Source of the DNA: Vulcanimicrobiota bacterium
Lineage (GTDB): Bacteria; Vulcanimicrobiota; Vulcanimicrobiia; Vulcanimicrobiales; Vulcanimicrobiaceae
Length of the DNA stretch: 7,470 nucleotides
Assembly (NCBI GenBank): GCA_019247395.1
Contig: JAFAOZ010000284.1
Span: forward strand, 1 to 7,470
Direction: 5' to 3'
The notes under the pieces are model-generated. The model made no database searches. It was not told the DNA's origin and saw nothing but the letters and a program-made list of their open reading frames with translations. Positions within the stretch are counted from its first letter, which is position 1, and each line of letters begins with the position of its first letter. Position numbers and translations under genes: made by a program. Below, piece by piece: positions 6,101 through 7,470 of this stretch.

Positions 6101-7440
6101 CGGCTTCCTTACGGAGGGCACTGCCCACTTTATTCTTTGTCGCGCTTGCGATCGCGCTCTGTGCGATCGTCCAGTGGCGATATGTCATCTTTCGCAACGA
6201 CGTCGATCTCGGCATCTTCACGCAAGTTATCGCCGGTCTCGGCTACGGGTTTTCGAGCACGGCCGAAGGGCGCGTCAACCATCTGCTCGTGCATTGGTCG
6301 CCGATCATCGTCACCGCGTGGCCCTTTCTTCGCGTCTTCGGCCCCGTCGGTCTCGAGTATTTCCAAGCGCTCCTGGTCGCGGCGGTGCTCTTTCCCATAT
6401 GGGGGCTCGCACGTGCCAGATTCAGTGAGAGAACGGCTCTCGGTATTACCGCGGTCGCGATGCTCTACCCAATCCTGTGGGCAAATGCGGTCGGAGATTT
6501 TCATGAGATGGCGTTCGTGCCGTTGCTGTCGGCCACACTCGTGTACGCGTTGGATCGCCGTCAATGGCGGCTCGGTATGGCCGCGGCGATTCTTCTGGTC
6601 TGCACGAAAGAAGATCAATTCTTCGTTCTGACCGCCAACGGCTTGCTCTTCGCCGCGACCGCAGGCGGCGACGTTCGAGCGCGTCGGAACGGATTGATCA
6701 TTTCCGGGGGCGCGATCATCGTCGCGCTTCTCTACTTCGAAGCCGTGCGGCCCGCGTTGAACCCGCATCTCGCGTATGGATCTCTACGATTCTTCTACTG
6801 GAGCGCACCGCAGGCGCCGATCGCGGGCTTCGCCGCAGCCGTCCTCCTTTCGCGCTTACGATACGTTCTCATGATCTTGCTTCCGCTGGCATTCCTACCG
6901 TGCCGGTCCCGCTATGGCTTGTTCTTGCTGCCGGGATTCGTGGAGATTCTCGCATCGAGTCAGCCCGTTACGCTCGTGCCGGGTTCGCATTACAGCGCGT
7001 TGTTGACCGGCTACGCCCTAGCGGCATTCGTCGACGGCGCGTACGTACTGAGCGCTGCCCGAGCAGGAATCGCTCAGCTCCTCGTCATTGCTGCCGCTCT
7101 TGCGTCGGTATGCATCCAGATCTTCGCAAGCCCAATGGATTATTGGTACTATCTCTACCGCCGGCCGAACGCCCACGACGCACTGCTCGCCGAAACACTC
7201 TCCCGCCTGCCGCCGAGCGCCGACGTCGGCGCGGAAGACGAGATCTTCGCGCATCTCGGTCTGAACCCGAACGCCTCCGTGAACTTTGACAGCCAGCAAT
7301 GGTTCGTCTACGACCGAACCCATTATTCGCAGCGCTGGCAGGCAATCGACGAACCGGCGGTTCGAAAGGCGATCGCGCTCCGCCACTACGCCGCAAGCGA
7401 GCGCGACGCAATCGTGGTTCTCAAACGAGTCGGCCCTTGA
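6079..7440 (+). CDS. DUF2079 family multi-pass membrane protein (possible GT-C-like enzyme)
   Basis: Inner-membrane protein of 453 residues matching the pattern of the DUF2079 family, whose function is unknown. Its architecture (many helices, acidic motif in the first loop) resembles GT-C glycosyltransferases that use lipid-linked sugars. Visible: a first helix at about 15-33; FRNDVDLGIFTQ (38-49) with D41/D43; NHLLVHWSPI (67-76) with H72; GDFHEM (139-144); CTKEDQFF (175-182); then several more hydrophobic helices including the PGSHYSALLTGYALAAF segment; and a soluble C-terminal part of about 90 residues starting near the MDYWYYLYRR segment and containing RLPPSADVGAEDEIFAHLGL. The GTG start at 6079 lies 22 bases inside the preceding gene and is the only ordinary start before the first helix. 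A CTG at 6121 preceded closely by GGAGG (6113-6117) is a less usual alternative, and it would remove the 14-residue basic leader. The protein is complete, with a TGA at 7438-7440. Confidence 0.9.
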   Translation: MPRLAAIAASLRRALPTLFFVALAIALCAIVQWRYVIFRNDVDLGIFTQVIAGLGYGFSSTAEGRVNHLLVHWSPIIVTAWPFLRVFGPVGLEYFQALLVAAVLFPIWGLARARFSERTALGITAVAMLYPILWANAVGDFHEMAFVPLLSATLVYALDRRQWRLGMAAAILLVCTKEDQFFVLTANGLLFAATAGGDVRARRNGLIISGGAIIVALLYFEAVRPALNPHLAYGSLRFFYWSAPQAPIAGFAAAVLLSRLRYVLMILLPLAFLPCRSRYGLFLLPGFVEILASSQPVTLVPGSHYSALLTGYALAAFVDGAYVLSAARAGIAQLLVIAAALASVCIQIFASPMDYWYYLYRRPNAHDALLAETLSRLPPSADVGAEDEIFAHLGLNPNASVNFDSQQWFVYDRTHYSQRWQAIDEPAVRKAIALRHYAASERDAIVVLKRVGP

Positions 7441-7470
7441 CGCAGGCCTGCTATCGCACGGTCAGCGGCA
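7441..7470. other. Unassigned right edge
   Basis: Thirty bases follow the DUF2079 stop. I see no hairpin-plus-T-run terminator and no start codon with a ribosome-binding site. A minus-strand reading ends in TAG at 7451-7453 after codons for P-L-T-V-R. This could be the tail of a convergent gene beyond the window, but five codons cannot support a call. Confidence 0.2.

Noticed and set aside
5174..6121. Long minus-strand frame of 315 codons opposite the 5216-6100 gene
   Set aside because: It is composed largely of R, A and G with no membrane, secretion or domain pattern, while the plus-strand gene has coherent structure and operon spacing.
7451..7470. Possible C-terminus (P-L-T-V-R, stop) of a convergent minus-strand gene at the right edge
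   Set aside because: Only five codons are visible, so chance cannot be excluded.

Overview
The window looks like chromosomal DNA of a free-living diderm (two-membrane) bacterium. It is GC-rich and almost entirely coding, with two divergent, tightly packed operons of three genes each. The style suggests a poorly cultured soil lineage, for example Candidatus Eremiobacterota (WPS-2). The clues are overlapping starts, Pro/Ser/Ala linkers after signal peptides, an OstA/LptD-type outer-membrane barrel and a DUF2079 membrane protein. That assignment is an inference from style and not a database result. I see no rRNA, tRNA, mobile element, CRISPR array or phage gene.

Left half, minus strand (transcribed right to left from about 3224): deoB (phosphopentomutase, 3224 to 2100), then a short polyprenyl-phosphate sugar-1-phosphate transferase (2103 to 1450), then a MurJ/MviN-family lipid-linked glycan flippase (1463 to beyond base 1). 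The first pair overlaps by 4 bases (ATGA) and the second by 14 bases, so the genes are very probably co-translated. The last two form a logical pair. One loads a sugar phosphate onto the lipid carrier at the inner face of the membrane, and the other could flip a finished lipid-linked glycan. The flippase lacks several of the charged residues known to be important in E. coli MurJ, which leaves its substrate open.

Centre: only 57 bases (3225-3281) separate the two divergent start codons.

Right half, plus strand: a secreted OstA/LptD-like beta-barrel protein (3282-5219), a secreted protein with an OstA-like N-terminal segment, a starch-binding-like beta-sandwich domain and a proline-rich tail (5216-6100), and a DUF2079 multi-pass membrane protein (6079-7440). 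These overlap by 4 and 22 bases. By prediction they sit in the outer membrane, the periplasm or cell surface, and the inner membrane. The arrangement suggests a cell-envelope assembly or surface-glycan function, but no specific substrate can be read from the sequence. The last 30 bases hold nothing I can assign.
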